The notes beneath the pieces are model-generated. The model was given only the letters and a program-made list of their open reading frames with translations. It did not search any database and was not told where the DNA came from. Source: Bog-473 sp963817735 (GTDB taxonomy: Bacteria; Actinomycetota; Acidimicrobiia; Acidimicrobiales; RAAP-2). Taken from it: a stretch of 64,000 nucleotides of DNA. The number at the start of each line of letters is the position of its first letter. Within the stretch, counting starts at the first letter, position 1. The stretch is from the NCBI GenBank assembly GCA_963817735.1, contig CAWFPP010000004.1:62001-126000 (forward strand), written 5' to 3'. Shown piece by piece: positions 10,320 through 19,629 of this stretch. Both the position numbers and the translations under genes were made by a program.

Positions 10320-10367
10320 TTGACGGAAGGTTCCACGCGCATAATACTTAAGTGAATGCTTAAGTAT
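10320..10367 (+). promoter_or_regulatory. Putative promoter with a 9-bp inverted-repeat operator over the arsR start
   Basis: A -35-like TTGACG (10320-10325) is followed after about 16 bp by a -10-like TAATAC. Overlapping the latter is a perfect inverted repeat, ATACTTAAG and CTTAAGTAT, separated by 6 bases (10344-10367). The ATG of the arsR gene (10356-10358) lies inside the spacer. No Shine-Dalgarno sequence is close to it, so the transcript is probably leaderless. Palindromes of this kind are typical operators of ArsR-type repressors, so autoregulation is likely (inference). Confidence 0.65.
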
Positions 10368-10763
10368 GGTGCGGAACCAGTCGACGAGATCTTCCGGGCC
10401 CTAGGGGACCCGACCCGGCGCGACATGGTCGCACGCCTCAGCGCAGGACCGGCCACCGTGAGCCAACTCGCCTCACCGCTCGACATGAGCCTGTCTGCGG
10501 TCGTGCAACACCTGTCCATCCTCGAAGCCTGCGGTGTCATCACGTCCGAGAAGGTGGGTCGCACCCGGACCTGCAGCCTCGAGCCCACGGGGCTGCGCCT
10601 CGCCGAGGACTGGTTTGCCGGCCAACGCGCCCTCTGGGAGCGCCGCCTCGACCGCTTGGGCGAAGTCCTGGCCGAGGAACTGGCCGCCGAGCAGGCGGCG
10701 GGTGCGGACGCCACCACCACTGCGACACCCGCCTCATCACCATCATCCTCCAGAGGAGCATGA
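10356..10763 (+). CDS. ArsR-family winged-helix transcriptional regulator
   Basis: A 135-residue DNA-binding protein. The ArsR pattern is clear: VDEIFRALGDPTRRDMVARLS, a recognition-helix region PLDMSLSAVVQHLSILEACGVI, and a beta-wing VGRTRTCSLEPTGL. There are no cysteine pairs in helix 3, so no ArsR-type metal site; it belongs with the SdpR/SRPBCC-linked regulators. The C-terminal tail is low-complexity Ala/Thr/Ser. Its stop overlaps the next start (ATGA), so it is translationally coupled to the SRPBCC gene. It probably represses its own operon through the palindrome at its start. Confidence 0.9.
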   Translation: MLKYGAEPVDEIFRALGDPTRRDMVARLSAGPATVSQLASPLDMSLSAVVQHLSILEACGVITSEKVGRTRTCSLEPTGLRLAEDWFAGQRALWERRLDRLGEVLAEELAAEQAAGADATTTATPASSPSSSRGA

Positions 10764-11228
10764 AAATGACCACCAAGACCACCGAGCACGGATCCTTCAC
10801 CGTAACGCGCACATATCCGGTCGCACCCGAGCGTGTCTTCGCGGCCTGGTCCACGCAGGAGGCCAAGGCGCGCTGGTTCGGCTCCCCAGGGTCTTCGGAC
10901 TACCAGCTCGACTTCCGTGTCGGCGGTTGCGAGTTCAACCGAGGCGGACCCCCGGGCGGTCCTGTTTACACTTACGACGCCACCTACCGGGACATCGTCC
11001 CTGGCGAGCGCATCGTTTACCACTACCACATGGCCGCCGATGACCTCTTGATCTCCGTTTCAGTCACGACGGTCGAAATCGCGGCAACAGCAGCCGGAAC
11101 GGGGACCACGTTGACTTTCACCGAACAAGGCGTCTTCCTCGATGGCAATGACACACTCGCCATCCGCGAAGGGGACGGGCGAACTCCTCGACGCCCTAGG
11201 CGACGCGCTCGGCGTGACGGTGACGTAG
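10760..11228 (+). CDS. SRPBCC/AHSA1-family protein, frameshift near the C-terminus
   Basis: START-like hydrophobic-cavity fold related to Aha1. The pattern is TVTRTYPVAPERVFAAWST, AKARWFGSPG, LDFRVGGCEFNRGG, GERIVYHYHM and GTTLTFTEQGVFLDG. The readable frame then becomes Arg-rich; switching frame near 11172 restores GTGELLDALGDALGV and a TAG at 11226-11228, the normal helix ending for this family. ArsR plus SRPBCC is a widespread two-gene module of unresolved physiological role, often suggested to bind a small hydrophobic ligand. Confidence 0.8.
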
Positions 11229-11432
11229 CGAAATCGACGGCGAGAGCCACTGCGAGGTGCTTGGACTGCTCCGCGGCCTGACCAGCCTCCATTGGTAGTC
11301 CACGGGTGCCCATGGGCACGCCGCGAAGACGGTCGTCCACACGTCTGGGCGGCCACCGCAGGCATCTGGAGCCCCTCGTCTCGGCGCAGCGTCGCCTCTG
11401 CGCAGGTCCGTGGGCCTAGTAACCTTCGCCGG

Positions 11433-13403
11433 GTGGACGCCGTGAATGATCGCGGGTTGGCGGTCGAGCGGGTACCGGCCGTGGCCGCTCTCTACGTAGC
11501 CGCGGCGAACGCTCAACACCTCATGACGACTGTCTGGTCTCTGAAAGAGGCCGGATACCCATCGTCGCAGGTGGACTGTCCGGTGAGGCGATGATGTCCT
11601 TCCGCGAAATGGGCTGTGAGTGCCTCGAAGTGGCAAATGCCGCCGACCTCATCAACCAGACGTGGACCCGACACCGCCTCCCCGTGCTGGCGGTGGATGG
11701 CGCGGTCAGCCTGCCCCAAAACTTCCTCGGTCGGGCGTTGCAGCTCATGGCGGATGACCTGCGCGTGGCAACCGTATCCTTCTGGAGCAACGATGCAGGT
11801 TTTCTGAGCTTTCCGCTCAGGAACGAAACGACGAAGCAGCCGCCAGAAGGGCACGACGCCAACTCGGTGAGCCGTCACCTGCGTGAGCTGGGTCCGCACG
11901 GTGCTCCCACCCCGATCCCGACGGCCGTCGGTGCTGCCGTGCTGCTGGCTGCCTCGGCACTTGGCGCGGTGGGCGGCCTCTGCCCGGGCCCCAAATCCGA
12001 GCTCGTCAGCACGCTGGCCGACTTCTCCGTCCGAGCGAGATCTAGAGGCTTCATCCATCTGATTGACGACTCGACGTTCTTCCTTCGTCACCGAGCACCG
12101 GGTGACGCGCCGCAGAACATCGGAACGCTCGACGACCTCCACCCCGAGGATAGGCATTGGATTCACACCCTGTACCCCAACGAGGTGGAATTCGTCGATC
12201 ACGAAGCGAGGTCGTCCATAAGTCCCGTCGCCCTCGCGCATGGGCTGGCCCGAAGCAAAGTATTGGGCTTGCGTGTCGTCGTTGACGGGTCATATCTCGG
12301 CCCACACGAAATGGGCACACAGGTGTCGATTTTGGCCTGCGTCGACGCGTTGAGCCGTCGCGACGATGTGCGGGAGGTCACCGTCGCGCTCCGATCAGAC
12401 ATTCCCCCATATGCGGCCGAGATTCTTTCGCAACCCAAGGTCCGCGCCCGAGGCGTCAACTTCGACACGCTCGAGGGACTAGGTCGTTACGACGTGGCGC
12501 ACCGGATGGTGCAGCCAGACCCGTGGTTCTCCGTAGACCGTTGGCGCACTGTCGCTGACCGTGTCGTCGTGACAGTGCTCGACATGATCGCATACCGGAA
12601 CGGTGCGTATCACGAGGACATTGCCAAGTGGATGCTGGCTCGCGAATCGCTTCGGCTGGGTATCGCCGAGGCTGACGCTGTCGCCGTGATATCCGAAGAC
12701 GTGAAGCTGCAGGTCGAGATGGAGCGACTCCCCGTCGATCCTGAACGACTGCACACGATTCCGTTCGGGACGGGGCACCTGAGCGGCAACGAACCAATGG
12801 AGATTCCTCGCGAGCTCGCAGCACGCGGGTACATCGAAGGTGAATTCATATTGTGCCTGGGAACTGACTACGCACACAAGAATAGGGATCTCGCCCTGGG
12901 CGTGATTGCGGAGCTCCGTCATCGCGGCCATTCCCACGCTCTCGTCATGGCCGGCCCGACAGTGCCCCACGGCTCGTCGCGACAGAACGAGGCCAACGCC
13001 AGACTCCATCACCACCAGACGCTCGAGACGGAGGTCTTCCTGCTCCCGGACCTTCCGTCATCTGAGCGCAACTGGCTCATGCGCCATGCCGACCTCGTGC
13101 TGTACCCTTCCTCCGCTGAGGGGTTCGGTCTCGTCCCTTACGAGGCAGCTCGCTTTGGAACTCCGACACTGTTCACGCGCTTCGGCCCGCTGCACGAACT
13201 GGCGCCCGATATTCCGGTGGCGGCCGAGAAATTGGTCTCCCGAGTCACTGGCTGATGCTGCGGATTCCCTGCTGAGCGACCCCGTACAGGCGCGTGCGCA
13301 GGTTGAATCATGCCTCGCCGTCGGCACGAAATACACTTGGGCCGCGACGGCAGAGCGGCTCGCCGATCTCTATCGCCATGTCATGGCGCTCACACCCCGT
13401 TGA
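11433..13403 (+). CDS. Two-domain glycosyltransferase (GT2-like N-terminus, GT4 C-terminus), two frameshifts
   Basis: A protein of about 655 residues starting at GTG 11433 or 11442. Residues about 1-220 resemble a divergent GT2 domain (VAALYVAAANAQHLMTTV, PVLAVDGAVSLP, then VATVSFWSNDAGFLSFP and a VGGLCPG region). From about residue 260 the protein is GT4-like: VVVDGSYLGPHEMGTQVS, VAVISEDVKLQVEMERL, ILCLGTDYAHKNRDLAL and DLVLYPSSAEGFGLVPYEAA, the E-x7-E donor-site motif. Breaks lie near 11562 and 13245; after the second, DAADSLLSDPVQARAQVESC completes the C-terminus. Probably assembles envelope glycan. Base composition is visibly lower in GC than the 28-34 kb genes. Confidence 0.7.
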
Positions 13404-13423
13404 GTGACCTGTGTCGCATCCCC

Positions 13424-13430
13424 AAGGAGG
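13424..13430 (+). promoter_or_regulatory. Shine-Dalgarno AAGGAGG deciding a GTG start
   Basis: AAGGAGG ends four bases before GTG 13435. It argues that the coiled-coil protein starts there, not at the in-frame GTG 24 bases upstream, which has no such site. Confidence 0.7.
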
Positions 13431-13434
13431 TTCC

Positions 13435-13698
13435 GTGAACGAAGCGCTGGACGAGGAACTCGATCGACTTTCACTGACACAGGCCCTGGTGGACGCCGAA
13501 ATGGCGACCGCGAGGGTCATCGACCTCACCGAGCGCCTTGTCGACGCACGCAGCCAGATAATCAACATGAGGAGCGAGCTCGAGCACGTGCGTATCGAGT
13601 TCGCCCAGTACCGGGCCCAGCAGGAGCAGATGAAGTCGTCGGCGGCCTTCCGATTGGCCGCAAAAATCTGGGCGGTGCGCAATGCCCTCGGCGTCTGA
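13435..13698 (+). CDS. Small coiled-coil protein between glycosyltransferases
   Basis: An 87-residue product. Heptad-rich helices fill nearly the whole length (LDRLSLTQALVDAEMATARV, LTERLVDARSQIINMRSELE, RIEFAQYRAQQEQ), ending with FRLAAKIWAVRNALG, an amphipathic basic segment. Similar coiled coils ending in 'yRLa..i...r' occur as N-terminal or inter-domain parts of large glycosyltransferases in other bacteria (family knowledge, from memory). Its stop overlaps the start of the following GT2 gene by 17 bp, which suggests coupled translation and possibly a scaffold or membrane-attachment role (inference). Confidence 0.65.
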   Translation: MNEALDEELDRLSLTQALVDAEMATARVIDLTERLVDARSQIINMRSELEHVRIEFAQYRAQQEQMKSSAAFRLAAKIWAVRNALGV

Positions 13699-14780
13699 GC
13701 CGCCGTCCTGGCGGGTCCTAATCGCGCTCCTGGTTTACAACGGGGAAGAATTCGTCGGTCCCTGCCTGGCGTCGCTCGCTCGCCTCGACTCTGGACCGCA
13801 TATCACCGACGTTCTCGTTCTCGACGATGCGAGCCCAGCGCCCGGGTGGAGTGAACGCTGTCGCGAAATGACAACAGAACTGGGGTTCGGGTACTACCGA
13901 ACCCCGCGAAACCTCGGTATTCCACGCAACATGAACCTCGGTATGTTGCGAGCGGTCGATGCGGGCTATGACGCGGTCATCCTGCTGAATTCGGACGTCG
14001 TCCTGCCGTCGAACCTCATCCCCGAGCTCATCCGGCCGCTTATCGAAGATCCATCCATTTCCTCGAGCACCGCCTGGTCCAACAACGCAAGCGTGTACTC
14101 CATCCCCAGTAGCGACCCGGACAAGGTGGCCAGTCCCAGAATGATCGACTGGCTCTCAGAACGGCTCGAAGAGGAGTTCGTCGGGCAGGCCATAACGATT
14201 CCGTCGGGAGTGGGTTTCTGCATGGCGCTTCCGACGCGGGTCATCGGTGAGGTCGGGCTCATGGACCCGGTGTTCGGACGAGGCTACTCGGAAGAGATCG
14301 ATTGGTGCCTCCGTAGTCACACGCTGGGGTACCACTCAGTTCTTTCGCCGTCGTGCTTCGTGTACCACGCAGGCAGCGGGATTACCAAGGCAGAGGGACT
14401 CATCGGCGATGGCGATCACACCGTCGAGGCACACCAAGCCATCATCGACCAACGGTATCCTCTCTATACCTCCCAGCTCATTGCGCTCTCCGCTTCGAGC
14501 ATTCTCGATGGGCTACGCCAGCGCGGCCTCAACCGGATCATTTTGTCGGCTGCGCGCCAGTATGGCTACCGACTCGACACCAGCCGGCTTCACCGACTGC
14601 AGGCGATTTTGGAGTTCAATTTCGTATTCGCGGCAGCCTGATGGGTCTGGCCTCATCATGAGCAGCTCTGCGGGATTCGACATGTCATATCGGATCGGAG
14701 AGGGAGGCGTGCTCGCAACCGTGGAATCGATCGTCGGACAGCCGCCCCGCGAAGTTCGGATCTTCGACGGGGACCGGTGA
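13682..14780 (+). CDS. GT2 glycosyltransferase (rhamnosyl/galactofuranosyl-type), frameshift near the end
   Basis: GT-A enzyme: RVLIALLVYNGEEFVGPCL, DVLVLDDASPAPGW, RTPRNLGIPRNMNLGMLRA, VILLNSDVVLPSNLIPEL (the DxD-like NSDV), IPSGVGFCMALPTRVIGEVG and FGRGYSEEIDWCLRSHTLGY, the catalytic-base region. The first frame stops at 14641, but the next frame continues with DGSGLIMSSSAGFDMSYRIG to 14780, so an indel near 14632 probably truncates it artificially. Assembled length is about 366 residues. It lies between the coiled-coil gene and an FkbM methyltransferase, within the glycan region. Confidence 0.75.
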
Positions 14781-14864
14781 GCCAACAGATCGAGGCAGCG
14801 GGTGGAGCTGCCCCGGTCCTACATTCCACGCCGTGCCGGAGACGCGTCTTCTGACGTGTAGAAG

Positions 14865-15701
14865 ATGTGGGACGGCGTGCAAGCCGTCATGCGAACAAGA
14901 GGGACATCGGGCACTCAAGATGGCTCCGACTTTCCTCCGCCGATCCGTGAAGGCGGACCCTTTGAGCTCGTCGACACGAATTACGGCCCGCTTTGGATGT
15001 CTGTCAGTGATGAAGTCATGCGCCCGTACCTCCTCCACGCGGAACCTGGGAAGAGAGCACTGGCGCACTCCTCCACAGGCTTCTGTGCCCCGGCGCGCGG
15101 TTCCTCGACGTCGGAGCGAACGTCGGCTTCTTCTCCCTGTTCCTGCGTCGGGTGGTGCCCGACGTCCAGATCGATGCCGTAGAACCTCACCCTGTTCTCC
15201 ACGCCCTTTTACACGCCAACCTGTGGGCGAACAGCGTCCACGCACACATTCACAATGTGGCGCTCGGGGACCAGAGGCGATTACTTTCGTTGACGTCTGA
15301 GCCCATGAATCCGGGCGACTCACGGGTCGCAGCTCAGAGCCCAGACGGTCGCTACGACCTCGTCGTACCCGTCGTGGCTGCAGACGACCTATTCGCTCGC
15401 CGGACCTTTGACGTCGTCAAGATCGACGTTCAAGGTTTCGAGCCCGAGGTCCTTCTCGGCATGCAACGGATCATTCACGACTCTCCGGGCATCGTGCTCG
15501 TGGCCGAAATTCTGGCCCACCTCCCTGGAAGAGCGTGGGCTCGATCCCGCCGAGGTCCTCGAACGCTATCGGAAGATGGGCCTCTACATCGCCGTCAACG
15601 ACGACGGAGGAACCGGTACGTGCACGGCCGAGGAAGTTCTGACACACTGCCGCTCGGCGGGCTCCGGAGGTCAGGTGAATCTGATCCTGCGGCGGGAATA
15701 G
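14865..15701 (+). CDS. FkbM-family methyltransferase, two frameshifts
   Basis: SAM-dependent methyltransferase, in this setting probably O-methylating a sugar. The N-terminal region GGPFELVDTNYGPLWMSVSD lies in frame 3. The SAM-binding motif RFLDVGANVGFFSLFLRRV and IDAVEPHPVLHALLHANLWA follow in the next frame (break about 15085). The characteristic FkbM segment FDVVKIDVQGFEPEVLLGMQ and IVLVAEILAHL follow. A second break near 15525 leads to PAEVLERYRKMGLYI and the end QVNLILRRE. The start is uncertain: an upstream frame carries plausible coding (VELPRSYIPRRAGDASSDV) ending in a stop just before ATG 14865, so another indel is possible. Confidence 0.7.
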
Positions 15702-15893
15702 AGCCATCTCGTCCCGACGCCGAGTGGGAATGAGCAGGCTTCATTCGCGAGGTTCGCATTTCGCGCTGTGCAATCGCTGAAGATTTGCATAAGCCGAGAA
15801 CCGAAACATACGAAGGGCGAACGCACCTCTCAACTATCCAAGAAGGGCCCGAATTGGGCCACGCCTACGGAGCCGAACTGACATACTTCGTCG

Positions 15894-18241
15894 GTGCTTC
15901 CGATGGCCAACCGAGCGCAGGAACTCGCGGGGCCTCGGCGCTTTCTTCGGCGTCCATGGACGACGGTTGCCGCCGTTGCATGGCTAGTCATCCTCGCAAT
16001 GGCTTACCTGGCGCCGGCTGTGTCCAATGGTACGTCTCTCGGGCCATTTGACATCCTCGAATCATTCGGGTTGGGCCAAGTTCACGGAGTCGTGCCGTAC
16101 AACCCCGTGGTGCTGGATCAGATCGCGCAGATGGCTCCGTGGAACTTTCTGGACTGGACTCAGGTCCACGGAGGGCACCTTCCACTCTGGGACGCGTACA
16201 GCGGTATGGGGACGCCATTGGCATTCAATTTTCAATCCGCACCGTTTGCCCTTTCGACGATCGCTGGCTACCTGGTGCCTTTGCGATTTGCATACACGAT
16301 GGCCGTTTTTACGAAGATGGTTCTCGCCGGGACTGGTGTCTTCTTCTTCTGTCGCACGATAAAGCTGAGCAACCTCAGTGCCTTGTTCGCTGCTTCCGTG
16401 TTCGAGTTGAGCGGGTCGTTCACCGGGTGGCTGGGTTGGCCGCAAAGCAGCGTGATCTGTTTGATCGGGTGGACGCTCGGGGCAACTGTGCTCGTGCTCA
16501 ACCGCCCTGGCCGTCCCACCCGGCCCGTTTGCATTTCTCTCTTTGCTTTGGTCTTCGCGTTCTGCATTTACGGCGGGCATCCCGAAAGTCTTATTCTTGT
16601 AACTGAAACGATCGCCATCGTGTCGGTCGTCTATCTCACTGCACGGATTCGGTCGATGCCCGGAAGCATCGTCCAGGCCCTTGCTCCGGCCGTCGATCTC
16701 ATTCTCGGCTTCGTGGCAGGTGCCGCTCTCGCTGCGCCACTACTTCTGCCGGGGCTCCCACTGCTCTCAAACTCTGCTCGTCAAAGCAATATCGGGTACA
16801 TGGGGATACCAAGCAAGTATCTGATAAATCTGTTGGCTCCCGGTTGGTTCGGATTGCCTATCACCGGTCACGCCACATACGGGCCAGTGAACTACTACGA
16901 AGCCGCTAGCTACGTGGGGGCCATCGCCATGATTTTGACCCTTTCGCGATCCTCTCGCGCTTCCGACAACGCGCCACGATCGCAATGGCCGCTGTCGCCG
17001 TCGTCACGAGCGCATCCATATATTTCTCGCCCTTTGCGCGCCTCCTCGGTCGATTGCCACTCGCTGACGAGGTGGCTTGGAACCGCGCCGCCATGTCGCT
17101 GGGACTGGCCCTGGCCGTACTGGCAGGCATCGGGTTTGAGGCGCTCCGCAACGATGGCCTCGCATCAGGGATGTTGGTGCGCATCACCATTTCGACCGCA
17201 GCGATAGCGGGGCTCGTGTTGGTGATCTGGGTCAAGCACGAGTCGTCTCACGCTCCCGCCGCTCAGAGCAGCGCACAAGCGCAGAGCTTCCGCGGGCCGT
17301 TTTTTGGCGTGCTGTCGGTCATCGTGATCGTCGTCATCCTGTACATCCTTCATTGGCGGGCCCGAAATTCGACGAGCCCGCATGCGTCACCTGGCTGGTC
17401 GTTCGCGCTGTGCGCCGCCCTTCTCGTAATCGAGACGGCAACCCTCTTGACCGCGACGCCGAACCTCTGGCCCTCTTCGAACTCCTTCTTCGCAACCACG
17501 CCGGCCGAACGAACACTTCAGCAGGAGGTAGGTACGGAGCGAGTGGCCATGGGGACCTGCACCTCATTGATCGGACTCCCTGCCGATATCGGGATTCTTC
17601 CGGATGCCAACGGTGTCTATGGCGTGTCGGAATTGGCTGTTTACGATCCCGTCCTACCTCAGGCGTACTTCAACTCATACTCCCGGCTTACCGGGACGCC
17701 CGTTGCCCACACCCACCTGGGGATGTTCTGCCCCTCTGTCGGGTCCGCCTCCGTGGCTCGCCACTACGGAGCAGCCTACGTTCTCCAGCCCAGTGGGATG
17801 AAAGCCCCCACCGGTACGCGCTTCGTGAAGAACGTTGGCGACAACGAGGTCGTGTATCGAGTTCCCGGAGCCGGGATCGCGACCCTTGAAGGACAGAAGC
17901 AGAAAGTTGACAGCCCATCGGCAAAAACAGTTCCGGTTCGTTATCCCACGCCCTCATCGATCATGATGACAACCAGTTCGAGTACGGCGACGACGCTGTA
18001 CGTACACGTAACAGACGTTCCCGGATGGCACGTCTCGGTAGATGGGCGCCCAGCACCGTTCGAACAATGGGACGGCCTCATGATTCGCATAAATTTGCCG
18101 TCGGGTCGACACGTTGTGACACTCAACTACGAGCCTTCCACCTTCGTAATCGGTACAATCCTCGCTGGTACGACCTTCTGCGTACTCATTGCATGGATTC
18201 TCATCAACAGATCACGGCGAGAAAGATTCTCGTCGCAATGA
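15894..18241 (+). CDS. YfhO-like polytopic membrane protein, one frameshift
   Basis: A protein of about 780 residues, with a GTG start at 15894 or ATG 15903. The first TM helix is followed by a periplasmic loop SNGTSLGPFDILESFGLGQV and GHLPLWDAYSGMGTPLAFNF, the conserved 'P.wdp....G.pl..n.q...f.P' region of YfhO/GT-C proteins. About ten further TM helices follow. A break near 16940 separates AIAMILTL from PFAILSRFRQRATIAM. The C-terminal soluble part ends in LYVHVTDVPGWHVSVDGRPA, typical of YfhO, and a last TM helix. YfhO proteins are implicated in glycosylating teichoic acids or other envelope polymers with polyprenyl-phosphate sugars. Confidence 0.75.
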
Positions 18242-18363
18242 TCAGGATCTCGCTATAAGCTCGGCGATGGTGGTCCGATGCAGGATAGGTCGGGCGATAG
18301 CTATGGTTGGCAGAGCGTCGGCGAATCGGTGGTGATACACATGATGACTCCAGTCAACAGGGT

Positions 18364-19191
18364 TCACACCGCCGATTCTGGCATCGTCATCTGCCGATCG
18401 TCGTTGGAGCTCCCGCGCAGTAGTCCGTTGGAGCTTGGACGGTCGAGGGGTGGAAAGTCGAGATAGGCGAACCGACGGCTCCCCCGGCTATGCAGCCAAT
18501 ACTGGACGGAAGTGTGCAGAACGCCCAGCCCGTAGCGGACGCTACGACGAAAGTTGATGGATGAAGAGCTCGGCTCATATCGTGTTGGGCACGAGATCTC
18601 GCCGATGCGAGCCTTCGCACTCAGTGCTTGCACAAGCATCTGATTATCGAAGATGAAGTCATCTGAATTTCGGTCGAGCGGCAACGTGAGCAGGAGTTCG
18701 CGACTAAAGGCACGCAGGCCGGTGTGATACTCGGACAGCTTGCTGCTCACGAGCACGTTCTCGAAAAAGGTCAACCCGCGATTGGCCACATACTTGTAGC
18801 GTGGCATCCCGCCTTCGAGAGTGTTCTGCGCCAAGATGCGTGACCCCAACACCATGTCGTACACGTCATAGGCAATCATGCCGGCGAGAGGGATCACTAG
18901 ACGCGGTGAATATTGGTAGTCGGGGTGCAGCATCACAACGACATCAGCACCACGATCGAGGGCCCTTGCGTAGCAGGTCTTCTGGTTCCCCCCGTAGCCG
19001 GTGTTGTTCTTGTGGATGGTCGGGTCGATTCCCAGGTTCCGGGCGACCCGGACGGTTTGGTCGGTGCTGGCGTCGTCCACCAGGAGCACCTCGTCCACGA
19101 CGGAACGGTCGATCTCCGTGACGGTCCGCTCCAGCGTCTGCTCGGCATTGAATGCAGGGAGAACGACGATGATCCGTTTACCGTTCAGCAC
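18364..19191 (-). CDS. GT2 glycosyltransferase, dolichyl-phosphate-mannose-synthase-like
   Basis: An intact 275-residue enzyme. Motifs in order: RIIVVLPAFNAEQTLERTVT, EVLLVDDASTDQTV, NNTGYGGNQKTCYARALDRG, VVVMLHPDYQYSPRLV (metal-binding region), VLGSRILAQNTLEGGMPRYK and SEYHTGLRAFSREL. No TM tail is present, so it is a soluble or peripheral membrane enzyme. It probably loads a sugar on polyprenyl phosphate for one of the neighbouring GT-C/YfhO-like proteins. It is on the opposite strand to the YfhO gene and convergent with it. Confidence 0.85.
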   Translation of the reverse strand: MLNGKRIIVVLPAFNAEQTLERTVTEIDRSVVDEVLLVDDASTDQTVRVARNLGIDPTIHKNNTGYGGNQKTCYARALDRGADVVVMLHPDYQYSPRLVIPLAGMIAYDVYDMVLGSRILAQNTLEGGMPRYKYVANRGLTFFENVLVSSKLSEYHTGLRAFSRELLLTLPLDRNSDDFIFDNQMLVQALSAKARIGEISCPTRYEPSSSSINFRRSVRYGLGVLHTSVQYWLHSRGSRRFAYLDFPPLDRPSSNGLLRGSSNDDRQMTMPESAV

Positions 19192-19629
19192 TTCGAACCA
19201 CCCTCTCGAGGAGCCAATCGCAGTCGATTCGTGACTCGTCTCGGCGGCAAATCAGCCCGACCATGCCGAGTCTGGCCGAGGAATGCGGCCTCGCCGACGC
19301 TCGTTCCCGTTTCATCAGCTTCTCCGTATCGTCGGACAGAGCCTGCTCGGCAAAGGACCACGCTCGGGCCGTCGCAGGTCAATGGATCGCTCTCGCATGT
19401 CGGGATGCTCTCTCTGCTCGTCTGCGAGCCGTCGCTCGTGGCAACCGAGTGGTGAAGGTAAGGATGTCAACTGCGGGGAGGCCGACGGCCGATCGCCCCT
19501 ACCCCGCCGACACTCTAGCCAGTCCGGCAATACGAGGTGAGGTGGTCTGTCGAACCCTGAGGAAGGTCAAAGTTCGGGTCCATGCCATCGCCAGTAACTC
19601 ACGCGACGATCGCCAAATGCCAAGACTGC
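19192..19629 (+). other. Intergenic stretch of about 440 bp, no gene recognised
   Basis: No open frame here shows a family motif, signal peptide or convincing ribosome-binding site, and I see no tRNA-like fold. Upstream of the GT2 gene on the minus strand it should hold that gene's promoter, but I cannot point to one. Confidence 0.4.
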
